DNA of 64,000 nucleotides, from assembly GCF_000252445.1 (NCBI RefSeq), contig NC_017790.1, positions 2,214,501 to 2,278,500 of the forward strand. The letters run 5' to 3'. Source of the stretch: Deinococcus gobiensis I-0 (GTDB lineage: Bacteria > Deinococcota > Deinococci > Deinococcales > Deinococcaceae). The notes beneath the pieces are model-generated. The model was not told the DNA's origin and did not search any database. It saw only the letters and a list, made by a program, of their open reading frames with translations. Below, piece by piece: positions 1 through 9,042 of the stretch (its first letter is position 1; each line of letters begins with the position of its first letter). The position numbers and the translations under genes are program-made.

Positions 1-103
1 ACTGGCGAGCCACTGGATCAACGTCGAGCCGGACACGGTGCCCGGTACGGTGGTCAACGTGGACGTGAAGTTCCCCGACAGCCCGCCCGCCGCCGAGGCC
101 TGA
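1..103 (+). CDS. C-terminal fragment of an unrecognised protein
   Basis: An open frame enters from the left edge and ends at the TGA at 101-103. The 33 visible residues contain HWINVEPDTVPGTVVNVDVK and end in a Pro/Ala-rich tail. I do not recognise the family. The high third-position GC is typical of real genes in this window, and a strong hairpin follows, which supports it being the true end of a gene. Confidence 0.55.
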   Translation, partial: LASHWINVEPDTVPGTVVNVDVKFPDSPPAAEA

Positions 104-130
104 GCCCCTTTCTGTTCTCGCCCTTTCCCG

Positions 131-182
131 GCCGCGCCGGTTCGTGCTTGCCAGGTCAGCCTGGACCGCGAACCGGCGCGGC
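131..182 (+). terminator. Long nested hairpin after the first gene
   Basis: A perfect 14-bp inverted repeat (arms 131-144 and 169-182, right arm CGAACCGGCGCGGC) encloses a second small hairpin (151-164, CCAGG-TCAG-CCTGG). It starts 27 nt after the stop of the leftmost gene, so a transcription-ending or mRNA-stabilising role is likely. Only two T residues follow the right arm, so it is not a classical U-tract terminator. Confidence 0.55.
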
Positions 183-201
183 TTCTCGTGTCCCGAGGCT
201 C

Positions 202-258
202 AACGCTTTCACAACGCTGGGGCACATAACGCTCATGTAACGCCCGGTTCAGTACAGT
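202..258 (+). promoter_or_regulatory. Four phased AACGC direct repeats before a -10 box: SARP-type operator
   Basis: AACGC occurs at 202-206, 213-217, 228-232 and 239-243, that is with start-to-start spacings of 11, 15 and 11 bp. A -10-like TACAGT lies at 253-258, 9 nt after the last repeat. SARP-family activators are known to bind heptamer direct repeats spaced by about one helical turn just upstream of the -10. The next gene encodes a SARP-like protein, so autoregulation is a natural inference. The predicted mRNA would have a leader of about 170 nt. Confidence 0.5.
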
Positions 259-439
259 GTGTCCCAGAAGCTGACCGTGCCCGGAGGGCCGCCTGAATGG
301 GCCGGGGCCCGCTCTGCCTTCTGACCGGGAGCCTGTCTCCTTGTCCGTGCCGACCGCCGCCGTTCCGATCCACACCACTCATTACACCGGACACACGATC
401 TGCTGGTCAGACGTTTCTTGGAGCCTCGGGGGGGGAACC

Positions 440-2659
440 ATGCCAACGCTGCATCTGCTGGGCCGGGTCTATATGACCCAGGACGACCATGCCCTCAGCC
501 TGTCGCACAAGGCGGCGGCCCTCCTCGCGTATCTCGCGCTGGAAGGCCGCCCGCACCACCGTGAACATCTCGCCGAACTGCTGTGGAACCACAGCGGCGC
601 GCTGCGTAACCTCCGGGTCGAACTGACCCGGCTGCGCCAGCAGCAGCTCGCCCTGTTTCCCGAACGCCAGCCCATGCTCTCGCTGCACTGCGACACGGAC
701 CTGTCGCGGCTCACGGCCGCCGCGCCCCTCCTGGGCGAGCGGCAGCTGCCCGGCTGGCTCGCGCAGCTGCGCGGTCTGCCGCTGGGCGACCTCGACGACC
801 TCGGTTCGCCCGCTTTTCAGGAGTGGGTCACGCGCCAGCGCCTGCGGCTGTGCGAGGTGCTGGAAAACCTGCTCTCGGAGGTCCAACTCCGCTTCGCGCA
901 GCGCGGCCAGATGCAGGCGGTCGAGCAGATCCGCGAGCGCGCCGCGCAGCTCGACCTGCATCTGCCGCCCGTCTCGTCCGGACCCGCTCCTGCCGTCCGC
1001 GACCGGCCCTTCGCCTTTCCCGCGCAGGAGGCCGAGCTGCGCCGGGTGCTGAACCGCAGCGACCGCAGCCCGCACGTCGTGTACCTCAGCGGTCCCAGCG
1101 GGGCCAAGCGCGCCCTGATCGACGCGGCGGCGCGCGGCACGGACTGGAAGGTGCTGCACCTGCAGGTGACGGCGCAGCCCCGGCTGTTCCAGGCGACCCT
1201 GGTGCAGCAGCTCGCCCAGGCCCTGCCCGAACTCTCGGGACCGCTGCTGGCCTCGCTGGCACGGCTCGAAAGTCACCAGAGCCTGGACCTGATCCAGCTC
1301 GCGCAGGTCCTCATGCAGTCGGACACGCCGCTGCTGCTCTCGATGAACATCCACCAGGCCGAGGCGTGGTTCACCGGGGGCCTGCACTTCGCCCTGAACG
1401 GCCGCTGCCCCATGACCCTGGTCCTGATCTCCGGTTCGGCCGACGTGCTGGAGGACGTGCGCCAGCAGCTCGGCCCCGTGAACCTGGAGCGGATGCTGCG
1501 CCTGACCCTGCCCCCCGTGGGCGCGGCCGGGTTGCTGCCGGTCCTGACGGAACAGGCCCAGGGCGAGGCCACGCCGGCCCCGACTGGCGCGGCCGTCCAT
1601 CCCGACGACCTCTACGGCCGCGCCGCGCGCCTCAGCGTGCGCACCGAGGGCTGGCCGCTGTACCTGCGCAGCCTGCTGGGCAGCGTGCCCGGCGAGGACC
1701 CTGCCCCCAGCGCCGCCCAGACCTCCGAGATGGCGAGTGCCCGGCTGGCCGAGCTGCAGTACCTCAGTGCGCCGGTTCGCCGGGGCCTGAGCGTGCTGGC
1801 GCAGGTCCACGACCGCTTCGACCTGCCGCTGGTGCGCGAGCTGCTCGGGCCGCTGGCCGAGGAGGTGCTGCACGTGGGCGCGCAGCGGGGCGTTCTGGTG
1901 CCCGCGCAGCTGGAGGAGGAAGTCGAGCTGCCGGGCCTGCTGACCTGGGTAAGCGACGCCGAGCCGCATCTGGCCTTCGCCTCCGAGATCACGCGCGCGG
2001 CGCTGGCCGGACGCCTGACCCCGGCCGAACGCCACGACCTGCGCCGCCGCCTGGCGGTCCTGGCCTGGCCGGAGTCGCCCGCCCTGGCCGCCCACTACGC
2101 CGAGCGCGCGGGCCTGCACGACCTCGCGGCCCAGGCCAGCGCCGCGCTGGGCACGCCCGAGGTCGCGCCGCCCCGGCTCCCGGCCGCCCAGCCCGCCGCC
2201 ATGCCCCTGGGGACCGCCGCGCCCCGGCGCGAGGTCCGCACGCCCGGAGGCTACCGCGTGGCCCTGGAACACGGCCGCCTGGAGGTGCTGCGCCGGGGCC
2301 GGCCCGGTCCGACCCCCCGGTTGCGGCTGAAATTCGGCCACGTGAGCGCCGGACCCTGGAGCGTGACCCTGCGCCTGGACCTGTACACCCACCTGCTGCC
2401 CGGCGAGGCCAGCGGCCCCTACGCCCTGGGGCTGGGCCTGGGCCAGGAGCCGCAGAAGGTCTATGCCCCCGCACCCCTGAGCGCGCCGGTGGCCCCTGGC
2501 CTCGACCCCTGCCTGGGCCTGCTGCCGCTGGGCCGCTGGGTGCAGATCAGCGGTCAGGGCGGGGCGGGCCCCCTGATCCTCAGCACCCGCGCCACCGACC
2601 TCGCCCTGACCATCGGGGCCCTGAGCTGGAACGGCCAGCGTTTCCTGCCCGAACGCTGA
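440..2659 (+). CDS. SARP-type transcriptional regulator (winged helix + BTAD + ATPase-like region)
   Basis: A 739-residue protein. Residues 1-95 look like the OmpR-type winged helix of SARP/BTAD regulators (LLGRV, KAAALLAYLALEGRP, HLAELLW, LRVELTRLRQ). Residues about 110-190 match a bacterial transcriptional activation domain, rich in Leu/Arg helices. The middle (about 205-570) resembles the NTPase part of LuxR/SARP proteins, but the P-loop position reads GPSGAKRA, so the canonical GxxGxGK(S/T) is absent and ATP binding is doubtful. The last 130 residues form a beta-rich tail of unknown role. ATG at 440 is chosen over the upstream frame because the conserved domain starts there. Target genes are not evident from the context; the phased repeats upstream suggest self-control. 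Confidence 0.75.
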   Translation: MPTLHLLGRVYMTQDDHALSLSHKAAALLAYLALEGRPHHREHLAELLWNHSGALRNLRVELTRLRQQQLALFPERQPMLSLHCDTDLSRLTAAAPLLGERQLPGWLAQLRGLPLGDLDDLGSPAFQEWVTRQRLRLCEVLENLLSEVQLRFAQRGQMQAVEQIRERAAQLDLHLPPVSSGPAPAVRDRPFAFPAQEAELRRVLNRSDRSPHVVYLSGPSGAKRALIDAAARGTDWKVLHLQVTAQPRLFQATLVQQLAQALPELSGPLLASLARLESHQSLDLIQLAQVLMQSDTPLLLSMNIHQAEAWFTGGLHFALNGRCPMTLVLISGSADVLEDVRQQLGPVNLERMLRLTLPPVGAAGLLPVLTEQAQGEATPAPTGAAVHPDDLYGRAARLSVRTEGWPLYLRSLLGSVPGEDPAPSAAQTSEMASARLAELQYLSAPVRRGLSVLAQVHDRFDLPLVRELLGPLAEEVLHVGAQRGVLVPAQLEEEVELPGLLTWVSDAEPHLAFASEITRAALAGRLTPAERHDLRRRLAVLAWPESPALAAHYAERAGLHDLAAQASAALGTPEVAPPRLPAAQPAAMPLGTAAPRREVRTPGGYRVALEHGRLEVLRRGRPGPTPRLRLKFGHVSAGPWSVTLRLDLYTHLLPGEASGPYALGLGLGQEPQKVYAPAPLSAPVAPGLDPCLGLLPLGRWVQISGQGGAGPLILSTRATDLALTIGALSWNGQRFLPER

Positions 2660-2690
2660 GCCCGGGAGGGAGGCGGGCCCGCTCCCGCGC

Positions 2691-3542
2691 CTAGCCGTCC
2701 AGCCGGACCTCGGCCACCTTGGCGAGCATCCGGAAGGTCTGGAACAGGTGATAGGCGTCGGGGCTCTCCCAGCCGACCGTCAGCGGGTCGAGACGGGTGA
2801 TCCCCGGCACGCGCTCGCAGGCGTCGGCCCGGGCCTGGTGGTTCAGCGAGAGCTGGCAGTTGGCGGGCCAGCGGGTCGTGTAGGGCCGGGCCTGGGCAGC
2901 GGCGCGCACGGCGGCCTCGGCCCCGGCCCGGATGCGGCGCTGCGCCTCGCGCGGGTGCAGATGGATGGCCGCGAAACTGCTCAGGCCCTCCTTGACGGCC
3001 ACGCAGACCACCTCCTCACCCAGCTCGGCCCGGATCTCGGCCATCGCCACGTCGTCGCCACTGGCGAACACCACCGGCACGCCGTAATGACCGGCCAGCA
3101 GGGCGTTGAGGCCGTACTCGCCCGTGTCCCGGCCGTTGATCCGCACGTTGCGCACGAAGCCGTTCCAGGTGTGCGCCAGCGGGCCGCGTGGGCTGCCGGC
3201 GCGGGCGTGGTAGCCCACGAACAGCAGCGCCCCCACGCCCCCTTCCTGCACGCCCTGCACCATGCTCAGCGGCTTGTCGTTGCCGCTCGTAAAGCGCGCG
3301 GCCTCGGGCAGCAGCTCGGGGAGGAGATTGCGCATCGTGTCGTGGCTGTCGTTGACCAGCACGCCGCTCGCCCCGGCGGCCAGCGCGCCCTCGGCGGCGG
3401 CGGCGGCCTCCAGGGTCATGCGCTCGCGGGCGGCCTGGTACTCGGCGGCGTTGACCAGGCCCCCGAACTCGGGTGGGCTGACCTGCACCCACGACGCCAC
3501 CCCGCACACCCCTTCCATGTCCACGCTGATGACCACGTTCAT
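2691..3542 (-). CDS. dppA: M55 family D-aminopeptidase (DppA-like)
   Basis: A 283-residue zinc peptidase predicted to release N-terminal D-amino acids from short peptides such as D-Ala-D-Ala. The family set is visible: Asp8 and Glu10 in SVDMEG, His67 in NDSHDTMRN, His112 in GYHA, His124 in HTWNG and Glu142, which correspond to the zinc ligands and catalytic His of DppA. The start is the ATG at 3542; the box TACCCT ends 7 nt before it, so the mRNA is probably leaderless. It is not in a dpp transporter operon here, so a role in peptide or murein recycling is only inferred. Confidence 0.9.
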   Translation of the reverse strand: MNVVISVDMEGVCGVASWVQVSPPEFGGLVNAAEYQAARERMTLEAAAAAEGALAAGASGVLVNDSHDTMRNLLPELLPEAARFTSGNDKPLSMVQGVQEGGVGALLFVGYHARAGSPRGPLAHTWNGFVRNVRINGRDTGEYGLNALLAGHYGVPVVFASGDDVAMAEIRAELGEEVVCVAVKEGLSSFAAIHLHPREAQRRIRAGAEAAVRAAAQARPYTTRWPANCQLSLNHQARADACERVPGITRLDPLTVGWESPDAYHLFQTFRMLAKVAEVRLDG

Positions 3543-3585
3543 GCGCCCCAGGGTAGTCGCATTCGGCCACATGTGGGTACAGCCC

Positions 3586-3610
3586 AAAAAAAGCCGCCCC
3601 GAAGGGCGGC
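3586..3610 (-). terminator. Rho-independent terminator of rpsT
   Basis: Read on the minus strand: GCCGCCC-TTCG-GGGCGGC followed by seven T. A 7-bp perfect stem with a stable TTCG tetraloop, 18 nt past the rpsT stop codon. It lies in the space between rpsT and the downstream dppA-like gene, separating the two transcripts. Confidence 0.9.
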
Positions 3611-3627
3611 CCGGCGGCAACGACGCC

Positions 3628-3906
3628 TTAAGCCTGCTGCGCGGCCTTGGCCTTGTTGATGGCCTTGGCGAGACGGCTCTTCTTGCGGGCGGCGGTGTTC
3701 TTGTGCAGGGTGCTGCCCTTGGCGGCCTTGTCGATCAGGCTCTCGGCCTTGCTCTGGGCGGCGACGACGTCCTCGGCCCCGCTGGTGGCGGCGATCAGGG
3801 CCTTCTTGGAGAAGGTCTTGATGGTGCTCTTGCGGCTGCGGTTGATCAGGCGGCGCTTGAGGCTCTGGCGGTGGCGCTTCTGGGCGGACTTGTGACGTAA
3901 GGCCAT
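3628..3906 (-). CDS. rpsT: 30S ribosomal protein S20
   Basis: A 92-residue, very basic, helical protein beginning [19 protein letters not shown] and containing [11 protein letters not shown] and [17 protein letters not shown], the recognisable S20 pattern. It binds 16S rRNA in the 30S subunit. A good Shine-Dalgarno (AAAGGAG) lies upstream of the ATG at 3906. The gene is monocistronic with its own terminator, and is divergent from recX. Confidence 0.97.
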   Translation of the reverse strand: MALRHKSAQKRHRQSLKRRLINRSRKSTIKTFSKKALIAATSGAEDVVAAQSKAESLIDKAAKGSTLHKNTAARKKSRLAKAINKAKAAQQA

Positions 3907-4137
3907 GTTCGTGACTCCTTTGTTCTCCCGCGCGTGCGGGGCGGTCTCGGGACTTCCGCTGCCGGAGGTCCTGCGAAACGCGACGCGTCCTTCGCCTGTC
4001 CGGCGAGGCGCACCTGCTGCCGCGGCTCACGCGGGGCAGGGTCGGTCCACCTGAAGTGGGCAACCTGTACAGTATGCCCGCGCCGGGGTCAGCGGGTCAA
4101 GGTATGGACGGCGGGGCAGGGTGGCATACTGCCTGCC

Positions 4138-4749
4138 ATGACCCGAGCACGCCGTTCCCGAACCGGCCCAGGCGCGCGCGCAGACACTGGCGAGGAGCCC
4201 GGCGCGGCGGCGGGGAGCGGCACCGCGCCGCGCGGGCCGCGCCGCGAGCGCACCCCCGAGGAGGAACGCGAGGCGCTGTTGGCCTACGCCTTCCGGGCGC
4301 TGGGAGCGCGGGCACTGAGCGCCGCCGAGCTGCGCGCCCGGCTGGAAAAACGCAGCGAACAGCCCGAACTGATCGAGGACGTGCTGCGCCGCGTTCAGGA
4401 GCTGGGCTACCAGAACGACGCCCAGGTCGCCCAGACCGAGAGCAGGCGCCGGGGGGTGGGGACCTTCCGGGTGCGCCAGACACTGCGGCGGCGCGGCCTG
4501 GACAGCGGCCTGATTGAGGAGACGGTCCAGGCCCGCGACCCGGAGGACGACGAGCGCGAGGCCGCCGATTTCCTGGCCCGGCGCTGGCCGGCGCTGGCCC
4601 GCAAGCGCGACCCGCGCGCCAGCGCCTACGCCCTGCTGGCCCGCCGGGGCTTCGGCAGCGCCGCCATCTGGGCCGCGATCCGGGAAGTGCAGGAGGCGCA
4701 GGACTTCCAGCCGGGTGAGGAGGCGGAAGATCAGGAGGACGAGGAGTGA
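4138..4749 (+). CDS. recX: Recombination regulator RecX
   Basis: A 203-residue protein. Residues 1-40 are a low-complexity basic/Ala/Gly extension. From about residue 45 it has three-helix RecX repeats: [42 protein letters not shown], and the R-rich [10 protein letters not shown], ending in an acidic tail. RecX inhibits RecA filament growth, and Deinococcus RecX is known to dampen RecA-dependent repair. recA is not next to it here. The start at 4138 gives the shortest frame that keeps the domain; a CATACT box ends 7 nt before it, a slightly off-consensus leaderless promoter. Confidence 0.9.
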   Translation: MTRARRSRTGPGARADTGEEPGAAAGSGTAPRGPRRERTPEEEREALLAYAFRALGARALSAAELRARLEKRSEQPELIEDVLRRVQELGYQNDAQVAQTESRRRGVGTFRVRQTLRRRGLDSGLIEETVQARDPEDDEREAADFLARRWPALARKRDPRASAYALLARRGFGSAAIWAAIREVQEAQDFQPGEEAEDQEDEE

Positions 4750-4755
4750 AGACCG

Positions 4756-4892
4756 ATTGCGCAGTAAGGGCAGTGCCAGAGAAATCGGCTTCTAGAACGT
4801 CAAATTCCATCTGTTTTGAACAGGGTAGAAAATGGGGAGTTTTTGCGTGACTCAGATGAAGTCTTTCACCGATCAGCTCACTCCTGCGCAAT
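4756..4892. repeat. AT-rich islet bounded by a 9-bp inverted repeat
   Basis: ATTGCGCAG at 4756-4764 and CTGCGCAAT at 4884-4892 are perfect inverse copies that bracket a block whose base composition is visibly lower in GC than all flanking DNA. A second inverted repeat, CTGTT-TTG-AACAG, sits inside at 4811-4823. No convincing reading frame is present. It could be a small miniature element, an unlabelled RNA gene or a regulatory block between recX and tRNA-Pro. Confidence 0.4.
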
Positions 4893-4931
4893 AGGGCTTG
4901 AAGGCGGCTGCTCCCCGGACACCGGCGTTGC

Positions 4932-4961
4932 TTGACACCGCAGGACTGCGCCCCATAAACT
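4932..4961 (+). promoter_or_regulatory. Sigma-70 promoter of tRNA-Pro
   Basis: A perfect -35 TTGACA at 4932-4937 and -10 TAAACT at 4956-4961 are separated by 18 bp. Transcription should begin near 4968, about 29 nt before the mature tRNA. It is one of the few places in the window with a full consensus -35. Confidence 0.8.
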
Positions 4962-4996
4962 ACCGCCTGCCCCACTTCGGCGGGGTCGTGGTTCGG

Positions 4997-5075
<79 letters not shown>

Positions 5076-5083
5076 CTTCAAGC

Positions 5084-5114
5084 GGCCTCCCCTCTGTGGG
5101 AGGTCCTTTTTTTT
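5084..5114 (+). terminator. Terminator after tRNA-Pro
   Basis: CCTCCC (5086-5091) and GGGAGG (5098-5103) form a short GC-rich stem, extendable by two pairs, followed by eight T at 5107-5114. It lies 11 nt beyond the tRNA. Confidence 0.85.
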
Positions 5115-5175
5115 GCCCTCCCCGCCCGGACCCTGCCCCGCGCCGATTCCCCGTCCCCGCCCTTCAGGAGCCTCC

Positions 5176-5919
5176 ATGCGCGTCTTTGCCATCGCCGACC
5201 TGCACCTGTCCAGCGTGACGCCCAAGCCCATGACGGTCTTCGGCCCCGGCTGGGCCGGGCACCCGGAAGCCGTCTGGGCGCAGTGGCGCGAGGTGGTCGC
5301 CCCGGGCGACCTCGTGCTGCTGCCCGGTGACCTGTCGTGGGCCATGCGGCTGCCCGACGCCCTGGTGGACCTGCGGCTGCTGAGCGACCTGCCCGGCACC
5401 AAGGTGCTGCTGCGCGGCAACCACGACTACTGGTGGCCCACCGCCAGCCGCCTGCGCGCCGCCCTGCCCCCAGACCAGTTCGCGGTCGTGAACGACGCCG
5501 TGCGGGTCGGCAACGTCGTGGTGTGCGGCTCGCGCGGCTGGATGACCCCCGGCCACGAACCGCTGGGCGCCGAGGACACGCGGCTGCTGGCCCGCGAAGG
5601 CGAGCGGCTCGCGCTGAGCGTGGAGGCGGCGCGCAAGCTGCGGCGGCCCGGCGACCACCTCATCCTGATGCTGCACTACCCGCCCGCCTCGCCGCCCTAC
5701 CCGGCCAACCCCATCACCGAGGTGATCGCGCAGGCGCGGCCCGACATGGTGCTGTACGGCCACCTGCACGGCGTGCCGCCCGAGCGGGCCATGAGCCATG
5801 TCGGGGGCATCCCGGCGTATCTGGTGGCCGCCGACGGGCTGCGCTTCCGGCCCCGGCTGGTGCTGGATACGGGCGCGGGCCACGGGACGGCCGCCGGCGT
5901 GGCCGCGCCGGGCGACTGA
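5176..5919 (+). CDS. Metallophosphoesterase (calcineurin-like)
   Basis: A 247-residue protein carrying the ordered metal-binding motifs of calcineurin-like phosphoesterases: DLHL near residue 8, GDLSW near 52, GNHDYWW near 80, HYPP near 178 and GHLHG near 206. It should hydrolyse a phosphomonoester or diester with two divalent metals. The substrate cannot be read from sequence. The start ATG has CAGGAG 5 nt upstream. It stands alone after tRNA-Pro and converges with the next gene. Confidence 0.88.
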   Translation: MRVFAIADLHLSSVTPKPMTVFGPGWAGHPEAVWAQWREVVAPGDLVLLPGDLSWAMRLPDALVDLRLLSDLPGTKVLLRGNHDYWWPTASRLRAALPPDQFAVVNDAVRVGNVVVCGSRGWMTPGHEPLGAEDTRLLAREGERLALSVEAARKLRRPGDHLILMLHYPPASPPYPANPITEVIAQARPDMVLYGHLHGVPPERAMSHVGGIPAYLVAADGLRFRPRLVLDTGAGHGTAAGVAAPGD

Positions 5920-5937
5920 GCGCGGGCCTCCCCGCCC

Positions 5938-6510
5938 TCACTTCGCCTTGTGCGTGGACTTCCAGGCCAGGGCGAAGGCCTCGTAGTATTCGCGCGCCTG
6001 CCGGGCCGCCGCGTCCTCGACACCGGAGCGGCTGAGCAGACCGTAGCCCTGGTCGTTCCACAGGCGCACCCGCTCGACCGTCAGGGTGCGGGCCGCAGGC
6101 TTCTCGGCCTGGGGCCGGGCCGGAATGGCGGCCGCAGCGACAGGCGGGGTGCTCAGGACGACCGTGGCCTCGCCGCGCACCTCAAGCTCGAAGGCCGCCG
6201 AGAAGACGTAGCGCCCCCCCGAAACCTTGAAGGTATCCACCGTGAAGGTCTGGTACACGGTGCAGGTGCGGGGGTCGCCGTAGCTCAGGCCGTACAGGGC
6301 GGCGTACTTGTCGAGCTGGGCGTCGAGATCGGCGGCGAGGTCATCGTCCTCCTTTTCGTCGATATACACGTAGGCCTGGGGCGGGCAGAGGTCGGCGCTG
6401 ACCAGCCCGCGCAGGTTGTCGCCCGGCGCGTCCTGGGCGGCGGCCAGGCCCGTCACCCCCAGCGTCAGGAGCAGCGGGGCCAGGAACCGGGCGGGCCGGA
6501 GACGGGTCAT
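5938..6510 (-). CDS. Secreted protein of unknown function
   Basis: A 190-residue protein with a clear Sec signal peptide (MTRLRPAR, then a hydrophobic LAPLLLTLGVTGLAAA, cleavage near Ala25-Gln26). The mature part has an acidic DEKEDDDLAADLDAQ patch, two Cys (CPP and RTCTVY) that could form a disulfide, and a C-terminal helix. No family is recognised. The TACACT box ends 7 nt before the ATG at 6510, indicating a leaderless transcript. Confidence 0.7.
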   Translation of the reverse strand: MTRLRPARFLAPLLLTLGVTGLAAAQDAPGDNLRGLVSADLCPPQAYVYIDEKEDDDLAADLDAQLDKYAALYGLSYGDPRTCTVYQTFTVDTFKVSGGRYVFSAAFELEVRGEATVVLSTPPVAAAAIPARPQAEKPAARTLTVERVRLWNDQGYGLLSRSGVEDAAARQAREYYEAFALAWKSTHKAK

Positions 6511-6787
6511 GCCCGTCAGTGTACGCGGCCCCGCCGGCGACGGACGGGCATCTGCGCGGCATCTGCTAGGCTGAGCTTATCTAGTCATCCCGGTGGCCGC
6601 CCGCAGCGGCCGACCGTTCCCGGAGCGCCGTGCCCATGCCTGCCCCTGCCCTGTTTCGCCGTGCCCGCCCCCTGCCCAGACCGGAGGGCGCGGCCCGGCT
6701 CCTGAACCAGCGCCGCGCACCCTGAGTGGGGCGTCCCGCCGGGTTCTTGCCGCCTACGCCCCCACTTCCGTGCGCCCAGGAGGGTTC

Positions 6788-7918
6788 ATGACCATATCTT
6801 CCGATTCGCTGCCCCAGGCGGGCCTCTCGCCCGAGGGCGCCGCCGCCTCCGAAGCGGCCTACGACGCCGGGCAGGCCGCCGGCCTGTTCCAGATTCTCGC
6901 GCCCGACGGCGAGGTCGTGCGCCCCGACCTCATGCCCGATACGGGCACGCAGCTGCGGCTGTACCGCCAGATGCGCCGCGCCCGGCACTTCGACGAGCGC
7001 GGCTGGGTGCTCTACCGCCAGGGCCGCCTGGGCGTCTTTCCGCCCTTCGGGGGGATGGAGGCCAGCCAGGTCGGCACCGCCGCCGCCCTGAGCGCCGACG
7101 ACTGGCTCTTTCCGACCTACCGCGACACCGGCGCGGCCCTGACCCTGGGCCTGCCCATCGCGCGCACCCTGGCCTACTGGCGCACCAGCCCGCACGGCTG
7201 GGCCATGCCCGAGAACCTCAAGGTGCTGCCCTTCTACATTCCCATCGCCACCCAGTACCCGCAGGCGGTCGGGGCCGCGCTGGCCGAGAAACGCAAGGGC
7301 ACGCGCAACGTGGCGATGGCCTACATCGGGGACGGCGGCAGCAGCGAGGGCGACTTCCACGAGGCGCTGAACTTCGCGGGCGCGCTGAACGCCCCGTGCG
7401 TGTTCATCCTCCAGAACAACGGCTGGGCCATCAGCGTGCCGACGCGCAGCCAGACGCGCGCCACCGACCTCTCGCGCCGCGCCGAGGGCTACGGCCTGCC
7501 CGGCGTGCGGGTGGACGGCAACGACGTACTGGCGACCTGGCACGTGACCGCGCAGGCGGTCGAGCGCGCCCGGAACGGCGAGGGACCGACCCTGATCGAG
7601 ACGGTGACCTACCGCGTCAAGCCGCACACCGTCGCCGACGACCCCAGCCGCTACCGCACCGAGGAGGAGGGGGCACCCTGGCGGGAGAAGGACCCCGTGA
7701 CGCGCCTGCGCGCCCACCTGCTGCGCACCGGCGTGCTGAACGAGGAGGGCGAGGCCGCGCTACTGGCCGAGGTCGCCGCCGAGTTCGAGGAGGCGCTGCG
7801 CGAGGCCGACACCTACCCCGACCCGGCCCCCGCCGAGATTCTGGACCACGTGTTCGCCGAACCGACGCCGCAGCTCCGGCGCCAGCGCGAGGAACTGCTC
7901 GCGGAGGTGGAGGCGTGA
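6788..7918 (+). CDS. 2-oxoacid dehydrogenase E1 component, alpha subunit
   Basis: A 376-residue thiamine-diphosphate enzyme subunit. It shows the ThDP signature [18 protein letters not shown] followed by NN about 30 residues later, and the E1-alpha stretch [18 protein letters not shown]. With the beta subunit it decarboxylates a 2-oxoacid and passes the acyl group to lipoyl-E2. Length and HFDE/YRQGR features fit both branched-chain and pyruvate types of the alpha2beta2 class; the substrate is undecided. No E2 or E3 gene lies alongside. The 277-bp region upstream contains a TAGGCT box near 6566 and no gene, so the leader would be about 200 nt. The stop overlaps the next start. Confidence 0.9.
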   Translation: MTISSDSLPQAGLSPEGAAASEAAYDAGQAAGLFQILAPDGEVVRPDLMPDTGTQLRLYRQMRRARHFDERGWVLYRQGRLGVFPPFGGMEASQVGTAAALSADDWLFPTYRDTGAALTLGLPIARTLAYWRTSPHGWAMPENLKVLPFYIPIATQYPQAVGAALAEKRKGTRNVAMAYIGDGGSSEGDFHEALNFAGALNAPCVFILQNNGWAISVPTRSQTRATDLSRRAEGYGLPGVRVDGNDVLATWHVTAQAVERARNGEGPTLIETVTYRVKPHTVADDPSRYRTEEEGAPWREKDPVTRLRAHLLRTGVLNEEGEAALLAEVAAEFEEALREADTYPDPAPAEILDHVFAEPTPQLRRQREELLAEVEA

Positions 7919-8925
7919 GTGCCCCCGTGACTCCCGAGTCGGCGACCCGCACCCTGACGATGGTCGCGGCCATCAACGACGCGCTGGACGTGGCGCTGGC
8001 CCGCGACCCCGACGTCCATATCTTCGGGGAGGACGTCGGCGTGATGGGCGGCGTGTTCCGTGCGACCGACGGCCTCCAGGCCAAGTACGGCGCCGAGCGT
8101 GTCTTCGACACCCCGCTGGCCGAGGCCGGCATCGTGGGCATGGGCATCGGTATGGGGCTGGCGGGCCTGAAGCCGGTCGCGGAGATTCAGTTCGCGGGCT
8201 TCCTGTACCCGGCGCTCGACCAGATCCTCTCGCATCTGGGGCGATTCCGCCACCGCACGCGCAGCCGCTACCACCTGCCGATGGTCATCCGCGCGCCCTA
8301 CGGCGGCGGGGTCCACACGCCCGAGCAGCACGCCGACAGCCCCGAGGCGATCCTGGCGCACACGCCGGGCGTCAAGGTGGTCATTCCGAGCACCCCGGCC
8401 GACGCGCGCGGGCTGCTGCTCGCGGCCATCGCGGACCCCGACCCGGTGTTCTTCTTCGAGGCGATCAAGCTCTACCGCTCGGTGAAAGAAGAAGTGCCGA
8501 CCGACTACGTCACGGTGCCGCTCGGGCAGGCCCGCCACGTCACGCGCGGCGACGACGTGACGGTGGTGTGCTACGGCGGCATGGTCGAGGTCGCCACCCG
8601 CGCCGCCGAGGCCGCCCGGCAGGCCGGGATCGGCGTGGAGGTCATCGACCTGCGCACCCTCGTCCCGATGGACACCGACACCGTACTGGAGAGTGTCCAG
8701 AAGACCGGGCGCGTGGTCGTGGTGACCGAGGCGCCGCGCACCGGGGGCTTCCACAGCGAGATCAGCGCGACCATCGCCGAGGAGGCCATCGAGTTCCTGC
8801 GCGCGCCCATCGTGCGCGTGACCGGCTACGACGCGCCGTACCCGCCCTTCACGGCCATCGAGGACGTGTACCGCCCCAGCGCCGTGCGCGTGGCCCGCGC
8901 CGTCCGCAAGGTCATGGCCTACTGA
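7915..8925 (+). CDS. 2-oxoacid dehydrogenase E1 component, beta subunit
   Basis: A 336-residue partner of the preceding subunit. Typical E1-beta stretches are present: [63 protein letters not shown] and [12 protein letters not shown]. The GTG start at 7915 overlaps the alpha stop (GTGA) and has GGAGGTGGAGG upstream, so translation is coupled and gives equal subunit amounts. The pair closely resembles branched-chain 2-oxoacid dehydrogenase E1, which in Deinococcus would feed branched fatty acid synthesis, but pyruvate cannot be excluded. Confidence 0.92.
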   Translation: MSAPVTPESATRTLTMVAAINDALDVALARDPDVHIFGEDVGVMGGVFRATDGLQAKYGAERVFDTPLAEAGIVGMGIGMGLAGLKPVAEIQFAGFLYPALDQILSHLGRFRHRTRSRYHLPMVIRAPYGGGVHTPEQHADSPEAILAHTPGVKVVIPSTPADARGLLLAAIADPDPVFFFEAIKLYRSVKEEVPTDYVTVPLGQARHVTRGDDVTVVCYGGMVEVATRAAEAARQAGIGVEVIDLRTLVPMDTDTVLESVQKTGRVVVVTEAPRTGGFHSEISATIAEEAIEFLRAPIVRVTGYDAPYPPFTAIEDVYRPSAVRVARAVRKVMAY

Positions 8926-9042
8926 CCGGGGGCCAGGGTGTCCCGGCCGCGTAGACATCGGGACGCCCACCACGGCCCCCACTTGTCTATGCGTGTATGC
9001 TCGGCGCGTCAACAGCTACGCACGTCTCAAGGAGAAGAACGG

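Noticed and set aside
407..2392. Long minus-strand open frame opposite the SARP-like gene
   Set aside because: It mirrors the plus-strand gene and its protein is a low-complexity mix of Gly, Arg, Gln and His. Such frames arise because stop codons are rare in the antisense of GC-rich codons.
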